A DNA stretch of 64,000 nucleotides, from contig NC_041689.1 in the NCBI RefSeq assembly GCF_900005765.1, positions 1,426,001 through 1,490,000 on the forward strand. Reading direction: 5' to 3'. The position numbers were made by a program, and so were the translations under genes. This DNA comes from Plasmodium relictum (taxonomy: Eukaryota > Apicomplexa > Aconoidasida > Haemosporida > Plasmodiidae). The notes beneath the pieces were generated by a model, which did no database searches, was not told the origin of the DNA, and saw nothing but the letters and a program-made list of their open reading frames with translations. This document shows positions 11,518 to 29,428 of the stretch, piece by piece; the first letter of the stretch is position 1, and each line of letters begins with the position of its first letter.

Positions 11518-12280
11518 TTAGGCAAATGTTTCTACAGTTTTAAAAAAAAAATGTAAATAATCGTATATGTTTTTAGCTTTATATCTTATATCTTCATATG
11601 TATTACTCTGCAATTCTCTAAAAAAAAAATTTTAAATAATATAAAATATTTTTTATATTTTTATTTTTTTTTTTTTTTATTTTTTTTTAATAAAGGTTGT
11701 AATTGTTTGCTATGCCATAAATGTATAATAGAAATATTTATAAATAGTATTTTTACACATTTCTTAAAAAAAAAAATATATATAACGATAAAAAAAAGTT
11801 ATAAAATTTTTATAATTTATACATATTTTTTTGGCTCATTTTAAATATATCAAAAGTAAGAAAAAAGACTTATATTTAGTAAATTGGAAAAAAATAATTA
11901 TGAATATATAAAAATTAACATACAAAATATTAAAAGAAATTACAATAAACTAATTAAATCGTGGTTTTCATGAACACATACTGTAAGTAATATATGTAGC
12001 TAGATACACATAAATTAAATATTTATATTATTACATTTTTATTTTGTTTCCATATACAATTGCATGTTTAAACATTTGATTTTGCTTCAGTGATTCATCA
12101 CTTGATAAACATTTATATAAAATATTACTGTATTTTTCTTTGGAGCAATTTATTTCTATTATACTGGATTGAGAAAAGAATAAAAAAATTTCTATTTCTA
12201 TTTCAATATATATATATATATACATATAGTATTTTTTTTTTTTTTAAATAATATTACTGAGTAATGTTATATTCTCCCAT
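11518..12280 (-). CDS. Pcc1-like KEOPS/EKC complex subunit (three tiny exons)
   Basis: Too short to be obvious as an open frame. Exons on the minus strand: 12258-12280 (23 nt, MGEYNIT), 12035-12163 (129 nt) and 11518-11617 (100 nt). Donors are CTCA|GTAATA and AAAT|GTAATA; acceptors are ATCCAG and TTTTTAG. Phases close exactly to 83 codons plus stop. The protein has a beta strand (IIEINC), a helix with SSDES, a strand pair (FKHAIVYGNKIKIELQS) and a C-terminal helix (YKAKNIYDYLHFFFKTVETF). This is the order, length (yeast Pcc1 is about 88 residues) and sequence pattern of Pcc1/LAGE3. Pcc1 is the dimerising subunit of KEOPS, which makes t6A37 in tRNAs that read ANN codons. Intron 2 is 417 bp. 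The first exon is the least certain part. Confidence 0.65.
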
Positions 12281-13173
12281 TATAGATTTCTTACGCTGAC
12301 TTGATAAGTAAAATTTTATTTTATGGATGCTCGATAAGGTGTAAAATGTTCAATTTTTTTTCTTTTTGTATATATATATAAGAAATAAACTCATATATAT
12401 ATAGTTTTTAATTGAAAATATAAATATTTAACTTTAAAAAAAAAAAAAAAATAAATGTACTATGATACTTCTAATGTTTATGTATATATACATTTAATTA
12501 AACTCAAATTTACGTGCTTTTTAATAGCCATAATTTATTTATTAACTTAATGATTTTTTCTTTTTAATATCTTTTATAAAATAAAAAAAGATATGTATCC
12601 TTTAAAAAATTTCTAATCTAAAATAATTAATATTTTGATATTTTTTTTTTTTTTTTTTGAAATAAAAAATACTAAAATTTAACAACGCACAATATTTGTG
12701 ATTCATTGTATATTTAATATTTTATTTTTTTATATTACACGTGTAATATATTTATATAGTTATATATTTCTTAAATTGCAAATATTCAAAATAATTAAAA
12801 TGTTTTATATTTTTTCAAAACAAAAAGAAAAACATTAAATATAATAAACTAGAAAATGTTCAGTTTTAACAATTAAGCATTAACAAGAAAAAAAAAAAAA
12901 ACAAAAGCAAATTAGAAAAAAAAATTATTTTACAACAATTTAAATCCAAATATTAAGGTAAAATAAATAAAAAAATTAATAAAATACAGAAAAAAAAATG
13001 ACAGATTACTATTATATTTACTCATATTTCTCATTAAAAAGAAATATAAATTTTCATTCATTTAAAGAATTCAGAAAATTATTAAGAAATAAGCCAAATT
13101 GATTTTAATAAGCATTTAAAATGAGTAAAAATAAGTATTATCAAAAGAAAATATTAAAATAAAAAAAAAAAAA
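12281..13173. other. Intergenic spacer
   Basis: About 890 bp between the 5' end of the Pcc1-like gene and the 3' end of CDPK2, both on the minus strand. AT-rich with A and T homopolymers; no coding exon seen. Confidence 0.55.
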
Positions 13174-16926
<3,753 letters not shown>

Positions 16927-17495
16927 ATGCAGGAAAATACAATTGTACAGTATATTTTAATAAATAAGGAAATATTAGATAAAAAATGGCCATTAGGATC
17001 TATTATAGCTCAAGCCTGTCATGCATGGTAAACTATTTAGAATTTTATATACATTTTTATATATGTAGTTCAAAAGTTGTTTTATTCTTATAAGTTTCAT
17101 GTTTTCACTATTCCCCTTCTGTATGTATTACTTAAAAAATGTATACAAAATATAAATATTAGAAAGTTCATAGTTATTAAAATATATATATATATATATA
17201 TATTTATAACTTTGTTTTTAATAGTGTAGCAGTGATAGCAGAAAATATTAATGATAATATAGTTAAAGAATATGTATCATCAGAAAATATAAATAATATG
17301 CATAAAGTTGTACTAAAAGTAGATGACACTGAGGAACTTAAAAAATTATCAAGTATCTTAGATAAGGAATCCTTCAAATATAAAATGTGGATTGAACAGC
17401 CAGAAAACATTTTGACTGCTTTGGCTTTAAAACCTTATTATAAGAATACAATAAAAGATTACTTCAGAAAATATCAGCTTTTAAAAAAATTATAA
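16927..17495 (+). CDS. PTRHD1-like peptidyl-tRNA hydrolase domain protein
   Basis: Two exons, 16927-17027 and 17225-17495 (donor CATG|GTAAAC, acceptor AATAG), giving 123 residues. The join recreates AQACHACVAVI. The sequence follows human PTRHD1 closely: VQYIL near the start, WPLGSIIAQACHA at about 21-33, HKVVLKVDD in the middle, MWIEQPENI and LALKPY near the end. This is the Pth2-type fold, which in archaea and eukaryotes cleaves peptidyl-tRNA. In PTRHD1 the activity is not well established, so I call it by fold, not by enzyme. No targeting signal is evident. Confidence 0.88.
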
Positions 17496-17868
17496 ATGAT
17501 ACATCCATACTTTATTTTTTATTTTTATAAAATATAATTTGAGAAATAGTGGATATGTAAAATTATTTTCTTATAACCATAATTCATGCACATTTTTTTT
17601 TTTCAACATTAAATTAATTTATATGTGTATTTTTTAAAAATTCGATATACGAATAAAAAAATTTTTTAACTAATTAAATTTTTAAAGTCTTTATTAATGG
17701 CTTCTAGTGAAGCCTTAAAAAAATTTGTGTCTAATATAAAACACTAAATAAATATGTATAAAACGAATGCTAATAAAAAATAAAGGGAACATGCATAAGT
17801 ATATATCAATTAAAATAAATCAATAACTAAACTTATATTTTTTTATATTACTGATTAACTTAACTGAT
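17496..17868. other. Convergent intergenic spacer
   Basis: About 370 bp between the 3' ends of the PTRHD1-like gene and histone H3. AT-rich; nothing else recognised. Confidence 0.5.
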
Positions 17869-21337
<3,469 letters not shown>

Positions 21338-21508
21338 ATGCTCAAATTTTATATTATGCATAGCATTTCAACTAATGATAGTCAATTTTCAAATATAAAA
21401 AATGAAACTTTTAAACGTGAATTTTATTTATCATCTATAGCTTTTGAAGTAAAAAGAAAAATTATAACATTAAAATTTAAAGAGTTTTTGAAATATAGAA
21501 ATGAATAA
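21338..21508 (+). CDS. Short ORF or possible upstream exon
   Basis: A 56-codon frame with an ATG start, rich in Ser, Thr, Asn, Phe, His and Glu (for example MHSISTNDSQFSN and FKREFYLSSIAFE), which looks more coding than the surrounding spacer. A consensus-like donor follows Glu37 (GAA|GTAAAAAG), so it could be a first exon. I could not find an acceptor that joins it in frame to the RBM25-like gene at 21960: the TTTAG acceptor at 21945 needs phase 1, and this donor is phase 0. It is either an independent small gene, an alternative first exon, or chance. Confidence 0.3.
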   Translation: MLKFYIMHSISTNDSQFSNIKNETFKREFYLSSIAFEVKRKIITLKFKEFLKYRNE

Positions 21509-21562
21509 TATAAATATTTTCTACTAAATATACAATATTGCACTATTCATTTTATCGATATA

Positions 21563-21593
21563 AAAATAAAATAAAATAAAATAAAATAAAATA
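21563..21593. repeat. AAAAT pentanucleotide microsatellite
   Basis: About six tandem copies of AAAAT (AAATA) in the 5' flank of the RBM25-like gene. A likely length-polymorphic marker. Confidence 0.8.
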
Positions 21594-21959
21594 ATTTGAA
21601 ATACATATATTTTTTTCTGATTTTGCAAAATAAATAAGATACTTTTCATAAAAATTTTAAAAGTAAATAACTTTATAAATATGAATGAGTATTAACTTTT
21701 TTGAAAGTATTTTATTTTATTTTATTTTTTTTATTTGAATAAAATTTTTGTAATTCATTACATTTACATCCTATGAGAAAATTTATAAAATATTTATGAT
21801 TATTTATTTTTAAAAATTATAAATATATATATATATATAACTATCTTTTAAATATAGTTATGTGTGTTTTTTTTTTTTTAAAGATAATACTTATGTAATT
21901 ATATTTTAATGTTAATTGTGTATATATAAATTTTTTTTTGTTTAGATAATTCAAATTAT

Positions 21960-24440
21960 ATGATAAATAATAGAGTGTATTATAGTAATTTAAAACTTGT
22001 TGTAAATAAGGGAGAAGAAGAAGAAAAGGAAGAAGTAGAAAATGCAAATAATGTAATTTATGTGGGTAATATAGATAAATACATAGAAGATAATAATATT
22101 TTAAAAATATTAGAAGTATTTGGTGATATTTATAAATGGCACAGACAACGTAATCCTTCAACAAATGAATTAATGCCATTCGGTTTTTGCGAATATAGTG
22201 ATATATATGGTGTTTATTTATGTGTAAATATCTTAGATAATATAAAATTAGCTAATAAGAATTTAAAAGTAAACTGCAATGATAATTTAAAAAAAAGATT
22301 TGAAAGAATTGTTGATATACTATATGAAAAAAAACAGAAAGCAATAGATAAACAAAATGAGTTATTAAATGAAGAAGATATGAAAAATCAAATATTAAAT
22401 GATATAAAAAATGATATAAAAAATAAAAAAAATGATGTTTTAGTATATATTGAACACATTAATAATGAATATGAAGAAAAAAAAAAAAAAGATGAAGCAA
22501 TACAAAATAATACAACAGAAGATGAAAAAAATTTAGATAGTGAAGAAAAAGATAAAAGAGAAAAAGAGGAAGAAAATTTGAATATAAATAATATGAAGTT
22601 AAACCCTGAACAAGATAATAAAAATTTTATAAATAGCTTACCTTCTTCGAATATTGAAGAATTAAATACTAACGATAAAAAAAAAATAAATAATGTAGAA
22701 AATAATGAAAATCATGATATTTTAGGAGTTGAAAAAAAAAATAGTTTTGTAATAGATAATCCAAATAATCAACAAATAAATAATAGAAATCCTTTTAAAA
22801 GAAATGCTTCTGACAATAATAATGAAGAAATATTAAAAGAAAAAGAAAAAGAAGAAATCAAATATTTAAGTAAAGATTATAAAGTAAACTGGAGGGAAAA
22901 AGAAAGGATTCAAAGAATAGAAAATAAAGAAAAAGATTTAGAAAAGGATTTTTATAAAAGAGAAAAAGAATGGTTAGAATTAGAAGAGCAAATCAAAAAA
23001 GATACATACAAGGAATGGAATAAATTAATGTTAGTAAAAAAGAAGGATATTGCTAGGCTTATAGAATTAGATTTAAAAGGGGAATATGAAAATTCAAATA
23101 TATCAAGTTCAAAAAAAAGAGAAATAAGAAATTCAAAAAGAGGAAAAGAAAAGGAATTAGATGAACTCGATAGGTTAAATGAATTAAAAGAAATAGAAGA
23201 AATGAAGGAAAAAGAAAAATTAAAAGATGAAGAAAAACTTATTAATGATAATATTCAAAATTCTATAGAACAAGAAGATGTACAAGATAAAGAACAAACA
23301 ATAGAGGAAAGTAAAAAAGAAGAAAATAATGAAACTAAAGAGAATTTTAATACAGAAAAACAGAAAGATATAGATGAAGGGATAGAACTTGATAATGAAG
23401 AAAATAGAAATAATGTAGTATCAGAACATTCAAAGAATAACATTGTATATGATTTTAATATTAACTCTGATAAAGATAACGAAGTAAAATACGAAAAAAG
23501 AAATTTTGAACATTATGAAAATCTAAAAAATAAGGATAACAATTTTGATAATAGCGAAAATTATTCATTTAATGAATATAATGAGAACGAAAATATAAAG
23601 AAGGAAAAAGAAAACAATTTTGAGTGGATGAATTATAATAATAACATGGGTCCTGGTGTAGATTGCATTCAAAACAATATAAATATTCAAAATAGTGAAA
23701 ATATTTTGTCTTATCGAGAAAACAATTGTGATGTAATATATAAATCTGAAAATAAAGGAATTGAAGTTTTAAATAAAATGTGTAATGAAAATGATACAAA
23801 TAAAAATAATATAAATGAAAGTGATTCGAATAATATGAATGAAAATAAAGAAAATGAAAACAATACAAATAAAAGAAAAATGATAAGTTTAGAACATATA
23901 AATATAAAAGTAAATGATAAAAAAAAAAAAATGATTGATTCTGAAAATTTAAATAAAATAAATAATCCTGTATTAATGAACGTGTTTAATACTAATGATG
24001 AAGATGAATTTTTTACTAAAAACCATCAGCCATTATCCAAATTAGATAAACATTTAGATAAAAAAAACCAAGAAGAAGAAAAAATTAAAGCAATAGAAAT
24101 AATTGAAAATTCGAAAAAAATATTAGAAAAAGTACCATCGACAGAGGAAGAAATCTTTAACTTTCATATTGAATGGAATATATTAAATCTAAAAGATAAT
24201 ATAGGTGTGAAATTAAAGCCTTGGATATATAAAAAAATAACTGAATATATAGGAAAGGATGAAAAAGAAATTATTGAAGAAATTAGTAATTATTTTGTTC
24301 AGCAAATTTTAAAGGAAACATCACCAAAAGATATGCTCGTCGAAGCTGAAAAATTTTTAGATTCCGATGGAAAGAAATTTATTTTAAATATGTATAGGCT
24401 TATTATATTTGAACAGCTTAAAATAAAAAATAACCTATAA
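21960..24440 (+). CDS. RBM25-like splicing factor (RRM + PWI)
   Basis: Single-exon, 826 residues. An RRM spans about residues 30-110: VIYVGNI is RNP2-like and MPFGFCEY is RNP1-like. Then comes a long Asn/Glu/Lys region with an inner helical charged stretch (about 300-345, VNWREKERIQRIENKEKDLE) equivalent to the RE/RD-rich part of RBM25. The C-terminal about 85 residues form a PWI domain: the preceding PSTEEEIFNFHIEWN, then KPWIYKKITEYIGKDE and MYRLIIFEQL match the RBM25 C-terminus. Family knowledge: RBM25 (yeast Snu71) belongs to U1-associated splicing complexes in the nucleus. A T-rich tract ending TTTAG sits just before the ATG, so an untranslated first exon is possible. Opposite-strand frames are shadows of the Asn/Glu codons. 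Confidence 0.88.
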   Translation: MINNRVYYSNLKLVVNKGEEEEKEEVENANNVIYVGNIDKYIEDNNILKILEVFGDIYKWHRQRNPSTNELMPFGFCEYSDIYGVYLCVNILDNIKLANKNLKVNCNDNLKKRFERIVDILYEKKQKAIDKQNELLNEEDMKNQILNDIKNDIKNKKNDVLVYIEHINNEYEEKKKKDEAIQNNTTEDEKNLDSEEKDKREKEEENLNINNMKLNPEQDNKNFINSLPSSNIEELNTNDKKKINNVENNENHDILGVEKKNSFVIDNPNNQQINNRNPFKRNASDNNNEEILKEKEKEEIKYLSKDYKVNWREKERIQRIENKEKDLEKDFYKREKEWLELEEQIKKDTYKEWNKLMLVKKKDIARLIELDLKGEYENSNISSSKKREIRNSKRGKEKELDELDRLNELKEIEEMKEKEKLKDEEKLINDNIQNSIEQEDVQDKEQTIEESKKEENNETKENFNTEKQKDIDEGIELDNEENRNNVVSEHSKNNIVYDFNINSDKDNEVKYEKRNFEHYENLKNKDNNFDNSENYSFNEYNENENIKKEKENNFEWMNYNNNMGPGVDCIQNNINIQNSENILSYRENNCDVIYKSENKGIEVLNKMCNENDTNKNNINESDSNNMNENKENENNTNKRKMISLEHINIKVNDKKKKMIDSENLNKINNPVLMNVFNTNDEDEFFTKNHQPLSKLDKHLDKKNQEEEKIKAIEIIENSKKILEKVPSTEEEIFNFHIEWNILNLKDNIGVKLKPWIYKKITEYIGKDEKEIIEEISNYFVQQILKETSPKDMLVEAEKFLDSDGKKFILNMYRLIIFEQLKIKNNL

Positions 24441-25358
24441 AGAAAAAAATTTATTTTAAATATGTATATATATTTTTTCTTTTTTTTTTTTAATTTAAAA
24501 ATTCTTTACATAAAAAAAAGGTATTATTTGCTTATTAAAATGACTGTTTTTATGTTTATTCTGATCGTATATATATTGTACTTTTCTGCTATTGTAATGA
24601 TATTTTTATTTATTTAGTATATGCTAATTTTTTTCCTTTTTTTTTTTTTTCATGTTCTAATTTTACTAAATATATACATATATATTTTTATTTAATCTAA
24701 AAGTTATATTGAAACTTTCAATATTTTATAATTAAAATAAATTTTTGTGTTTAAAATAAATTATTTTAAAAAAATTGGATTTTCATCATTATAAAGTCTT
24801 TATTATTTCAATTAAAAATTCATTATTTTTTTTTATTTGGATCATGTATTTTAGAGTACAATTCTACTTTTATTATATTTTTCCATTTGATTTTTTTTAA
24901 ATAGCAAATATACTGTTTACATACTTATATTTAATAAAATTAAAAAAAGTTCATTTAATCCAAAAAAAAAAATTTTTAACAATACAAAAAATAGAAAAGA
25001 AATAAATAAAAAGATGAAAAAAATAAAATAATTTTTTAAAAATTAAAATTCATACACGTGATTGAAAATCCTTTAAATTTATAAAAAAATACTTGCATTA
25101 AATTTGCAAATGTCATTGAGAATTTCGATAAATTTAAAATATAATGAAATTTAATTACAAATAATAGAATAAATATATATAAAGTTAATGTTTATTTAAT
25201 TTTGTTATATGTTTAAATTTATTACATATTTTATTTTGTTTAATTTTAAGCATATCCTTTTTTTTTCTTTTTAAATTATATTTATATATTAATATATATA
25301 ATTTTTAGTTTCCATAGAAATATAGTTTTAAAAGTATGTCAGAAAAAATGTTAATAAA
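24441..25358. other. Intergenic spacer upstream of SLU7
   Basis: About 920 bp of AT-rich sequence between two plus-strand genes. A short frame beginning ATGTCAGAAAAA at about 25336 stops before the SLU7 ATG and may be a leader uORF. Nothing else seen. Confidence 0.5.
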
Positions 25359-26920
25359 ATGAATACTAAAAATGTCACAAGAGAAGAAAAAAAGAAAGAA
25401 ATAGAATTAAATGAGGCAAGAAAAGCTGGTAATATATGCATTAAATGGAAAAGTATATTTTTTTATGTATTTATTTTTATTTTAAAATGTTTATATAGGT
25501 AAAGTTGAAGCTTTAAAAGATGAAGAAGGAAATGAAATAAATCCGCATATGCCTCAATACATTATTAAAGCTCCTTGGTATTTAAACCAAACCAAACCAG
25601 GTTAAAAGAAAAGTATAATTTAATAAAGAGAATAAATAAACACAAAATATTAAAATATATTTAACTCGTGGGATATATATATATGTACATATTTGTTATA
25701 CGTAAATATATTGATTTTAAATGTGATATTTATATTAAAGAAGAATTACTCTAAATGATATTTGTAAATTTAAATGTTTATAAATTTTGATAGGGTTAAA
25801 ACATCAAAGATACAAAGGAACAGAAAAAGTCAAAATAGAAGAGGAAAGAAATAAAAAAATTTTTATAAAAAATAAAAAAGTTCAGGAGTTTTGTAAAAAT
25901 TGTGGTAGTGCAGCTCATAAAGAAAAATATTGCTTAGAAAGGACTAGAAAGAGAAAAATAAATTTTATGAAAAAAGATAATGATGATTTCATATGCGTTA
26001 CACAAGATTTAGGCTATGATGGTAACAGAGATAGATGGGTAGGTTATAGCTCAGATAATTTTGAAAATATATATAAAGAATATGAAAAGATAGTTGAGGA
26101 AAAAAAAAAAAGAAAAGCAGAAGAGTTAAAAAAAAAATATGAAAAAAAATCCATAAAAAAAAAAAAAAATTTAGATGAAAATGATAATAATAAAGATGAT
26201 AGATCAAGTAGTGAAAGTGAGACTTTAGAAAAGTGTGATGAAGATGATTTAAAAGAGGATTTACTAGAAACTTCAGCAATTAACGCTATTAATAAAAATG
26301 AGAAAAGTAGAAACGTAGCAAGAAATTTAAGAATTAGAGAAGATACAGCAAAATATTTGTATAATTTAAGTTTAAACTCTGCTTTTTATGATCCCAAAAG
26401 TAGAAGTATGAGAGAAGATCCTTTTGCCAACATATCAAAAAATTTAGGTGAAGAAAACAATTATTATAAAGGAGAAAATTATTATAATAATACAGATGAA
26501 GCAATTGAATCAAAAAAGTTAGAAATCTTTGCTTGGGAAACATATAAAAGAGGTGAAAATGTCCATTTTAATGCACAGCCAACTCAGCTTGAAATGTTGT
26601 ATAAAGAATTTTTAGAAAAAAAAAAAAAATTGATAAAAAAAAAGCAAGAAGATATATTAAAAACTTATAAATGTGAAAATTTATCAAAAGAAGCAAATGA
26701 TGAAGAACTAATTCACTCAGAAATTTATACAGAATATAAACCAGCTGACCAAATTGATGCTAAGAAAAAAAAAATTAAAGTGTTAAGTAAATATGAAGAA
26801 GACACTTATGTATTTGATCATTCTTCAGTTTTTGGTAGTTACTATGATAAAGAAAAAAGGAAGTGGGGATATAAATGTTGCCTATCTACAAATAAATTTG
26901 AAAAATGTCTTCTTACATAA
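25359..26920 (+). CDS. SLU7: Pre-mRNA splicing factor SLU7
   Basis: Three exons, 25359-25428, 25499-25600 and 25794-26920, all phase 1, giving 432 residues. Exon 2 encodes the family hallmark [17 protein letters not shown]; the second junction recreates GLKHQR. The CCHC zinc knuckle [14 protein letters not shown] is at about residues 91-104. Then come RKRKINF, a conserved DRWVGYS, a charged low-complexity stretch, [34 protein letters not shown] (typical SLU7), and near the end YGSYYD-like [21 protein letters not shown]7 acts at the second catalytic step of splicing, helping choose the 3' splice site. Introns here are only 70 and 193 bp. Confidence 0.94.
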
Positions 26921-27551
26921 TTATAATTATCCCATTTATATCTTTAATTCTAATTTCACAAATAAAATAAAATGAAATGTACATAAATTTTAGAAGAAAT
27001 ATTATTAATTTATAAATAGTATAAATATTAAAATATAATTTTTTGGTAATTAAATTACTATTATTTTTTTTTTTTTTTTTAAGGAAAAAATTTTATAAAA
27101 GACAAAAAAAAAAAAAATTAGTTTGTTAATAATATAGTTTTTTTTTTTGGTTATAATTAATTTTTTTTTTCTTTTTCATATTTTTTTGGATAAAAAAGTA
27201 ATTTTATTAAAAAAGCAAAAAAAAGAATTCTTATATATATTTTTTTATATAATATACCTTATTTATATTATTAAGATGATTATTAACATTATTAGAATAT
27301 CTTTATTAAATCATTATCTAAAAAATGTATTGTCACTATTATTTAAAATCATTGTTAATGTTTTTACAAATATAATTAATTTTTCATAATGATACAAAAA
27401 ATAGTGATTAGATAGTGCAATTTTTTTTATTGAATAAAATTTTTATTATTTTCTTTATGGTTTTTTTTTTTTTTTTCTTAAAAATTCATTGGTGATAATT
27501 TATAATATATTGGAAATTTTAAAGCTATTACTTTTATAGAATGTTTCTAAA
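26921..27551. other. Convergent intergenic spacer
   Basis: About 630 bp between SLU7 and the bL19m gene. It contains an 80-codon plus frame (27147-27389) made of Ile, Phe, Leu and Lys only; I judge it non-coding. Confidence 0.5.
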
Positions 27552-28692
27552 TCATGATACAGGACTATTATTAAGAGGGTGGTTTGAAGGAATAGTCATA
27601 AAAGCATTATCTCCTTTGTTTCTATTTATTTTAAAAGTATTCCACTTTTCCTTTTCTCTTCTTTTATGTAGCTTTTGCTTTCTTCTATTTTCTTCATCTA
27701 AAGCATAAATAAGCATTCTTCTATATATTTCTGCTCTAACTAATCTTGTTCTTTTTCTAGTATATTGAGAATAAATGCCACCAAAAATATAAGAAGATAG
27801 ATTACTTTCAATTCTTCTTTTCATATATTTTTTTTTTAATTTAGCTAATCTTCTTCTAATTTTGGGCTCAATAGATCTAATGCCTGGTTTATGTTGCCCT
27901 CTTGGCCTTTCATACTTCCCTCTAAAATTATATTGCCACATATACCTATAATCTCTTGTTATTGGTTTATTAATTTGATAATATTTTTTCATATTTTCTT
28001 CATTTAAATTATATAAACTTTTTACAATTTTAACGTATAAAATTCTTGGTGAATAAAAAGGAATCAATTGTTCTACTCCTACTCCATCAAATATATTTTT
28101 TACGATAAACGAAGAATCTAACCTTTTTTTTCTTATTTCTACACAGTACCCTATAAAAAAAAAAAAAAATGTATTACTTTACATAAAGTAAAAATATAAT
28201 AATTAATGTATTAATAATATAAAAACAATGTAATATCAAATTATTTTATAAATCATTTTATATAATAACCTTGGAATATCGCAAACGTTTGCTGAGACCT
28301 TGATAATTCATATTTAACTTCAATTAAATCACCAGCATGAATTTTCGGCATTTTAAAATTTCTTAATTTATTCATTTTATTCATTTCAATTAAATGTAAA
28401 TTATGCATTAACTGTCTATTATAAAAGTCATGCATATAATTTTTGTAATATGGTATAGTTTTTTTCTTCTCTTTTTCTCCTTTCTTTATTATATTTTCTT
28501 CATCTTTATCAATACATTCAATATTAGGCCAACATTTTGAAGTTTTTTCATTGTTTATGTTATAACATTTATATTTACTTAGACTAGTTATAATCTTAGT
28601 TCTTATATATCTTTTTATCTATAAAAAAAAAAAAAAAAGTCAAATTTTATTCTTTTTTTTTTAATTAAAAAAAAGGAATAAAAAAATACCAT
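27552..28692 (-). CDS. Mitochondrial ribosomal protein bL19m
   Basis: Three exons: 28690-28692 (only the ATG, donor ATG|GTATTT), 28270-28618 and 27552-28150, giving 316 residues. Phases are 0 and 1. An in-frame TAA lies 5' of the ATG. The N-terminus (IKRYIRTKIITSLSKYK) is basic and hydroxylated, like a mitochondrial presequence. The bL19 core starts at about residue 95: IHAGDLIEVKYELSR, QTFAIFQGYCVEIRKKR, DSSFIVKN, GVGVEQLIPFYSPRI. This matches the pattern of bacterial L19 (TFEG, SFTVR, GVER-FP-HSP-I). A C-terminal basic extension of about 130 residues is lineage-specific. It belongs to the large subunit of a bacterial-type ribosome; mitochondrion is preferred over apicoplast because no signal peptide is seen. 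The one-codon first exon is inferred. Confidence 0.82.
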
Positions 28693-29428
28693 TGTTTTTT
28701 TTTTTTATAAATAAGATTAATCTTAAAAGCATTTTTTGGAGTAATTTATTTTACTATATTACAATTAATTTTTTAATAAATAAGAAAAAAACAATTCAAT
28801 AAATATTCAAATATACTTCTATATTGTTAAAAGTAAGCACATTGAGATTTTCTGTTAGGATTACCATATTTTTAAAATTTAGAAATTTAAAAACAAAAAT
28901 GTTCGTTTCATTATTTTTAATTTTTATTTTATTTCATTATGTTCAATTTGAAAGCATTTAAAAAAAAAATTTTTATAGTTTGTAAAAGCATTTTTTAAAA
29001 ATTCATTAAAGAATGTTCAATTCATCATTAAATTTAATTCAAAAAAAAACAAAATTTAAAGAAATTAGTATGATAAGTTTAATTTTTATAATGAAAAATT
29101 CCCTTTATTTAAAATTACACTTTATATAAATTAAAATAAATCAAATATTATTTCGTTGTATCTAATAAATTATATAACAAAGAAATAATAACATTCTAAA
29201 ACATTTTAAGCCTTAAATTATAATAAAAAAAAACATATAACAAAAAAAAAAAAAAAAATTAAAAATAATACAAAAAAAAAAAACAAAACATATGAAAAAA
29301 TAAAAAATATAACGTAAATGACATAAATATAAATCAGTATTAATATATATATTTATATATATATTAAAAATTCACTAAAAATATAGACACAATGAATATA
29401 TATATACATAATAATATAAATATATATG
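28693..29428. other. Intergenic spacer
   Basis: About 740 bp between the TFIIIC gene 3' end and the bL19m 5' end, both minus strand. AT-rich, with poly(A) runs near 29247-29285. No gene seen. Confidence 0.5.

Noticed and set aside
23255-23868. Minus-strand frames opposite the RBM25-like gene
   Set aside because: Phe/Ser/Tyr-rich shadows of Asn/Glu codons with no independent signal.
27147-27389. 80-codon plus frame between SLU7 and bL19m
   Set aside because: Only Ile/Phe/Leu/Lys from A/T runs; no family features.
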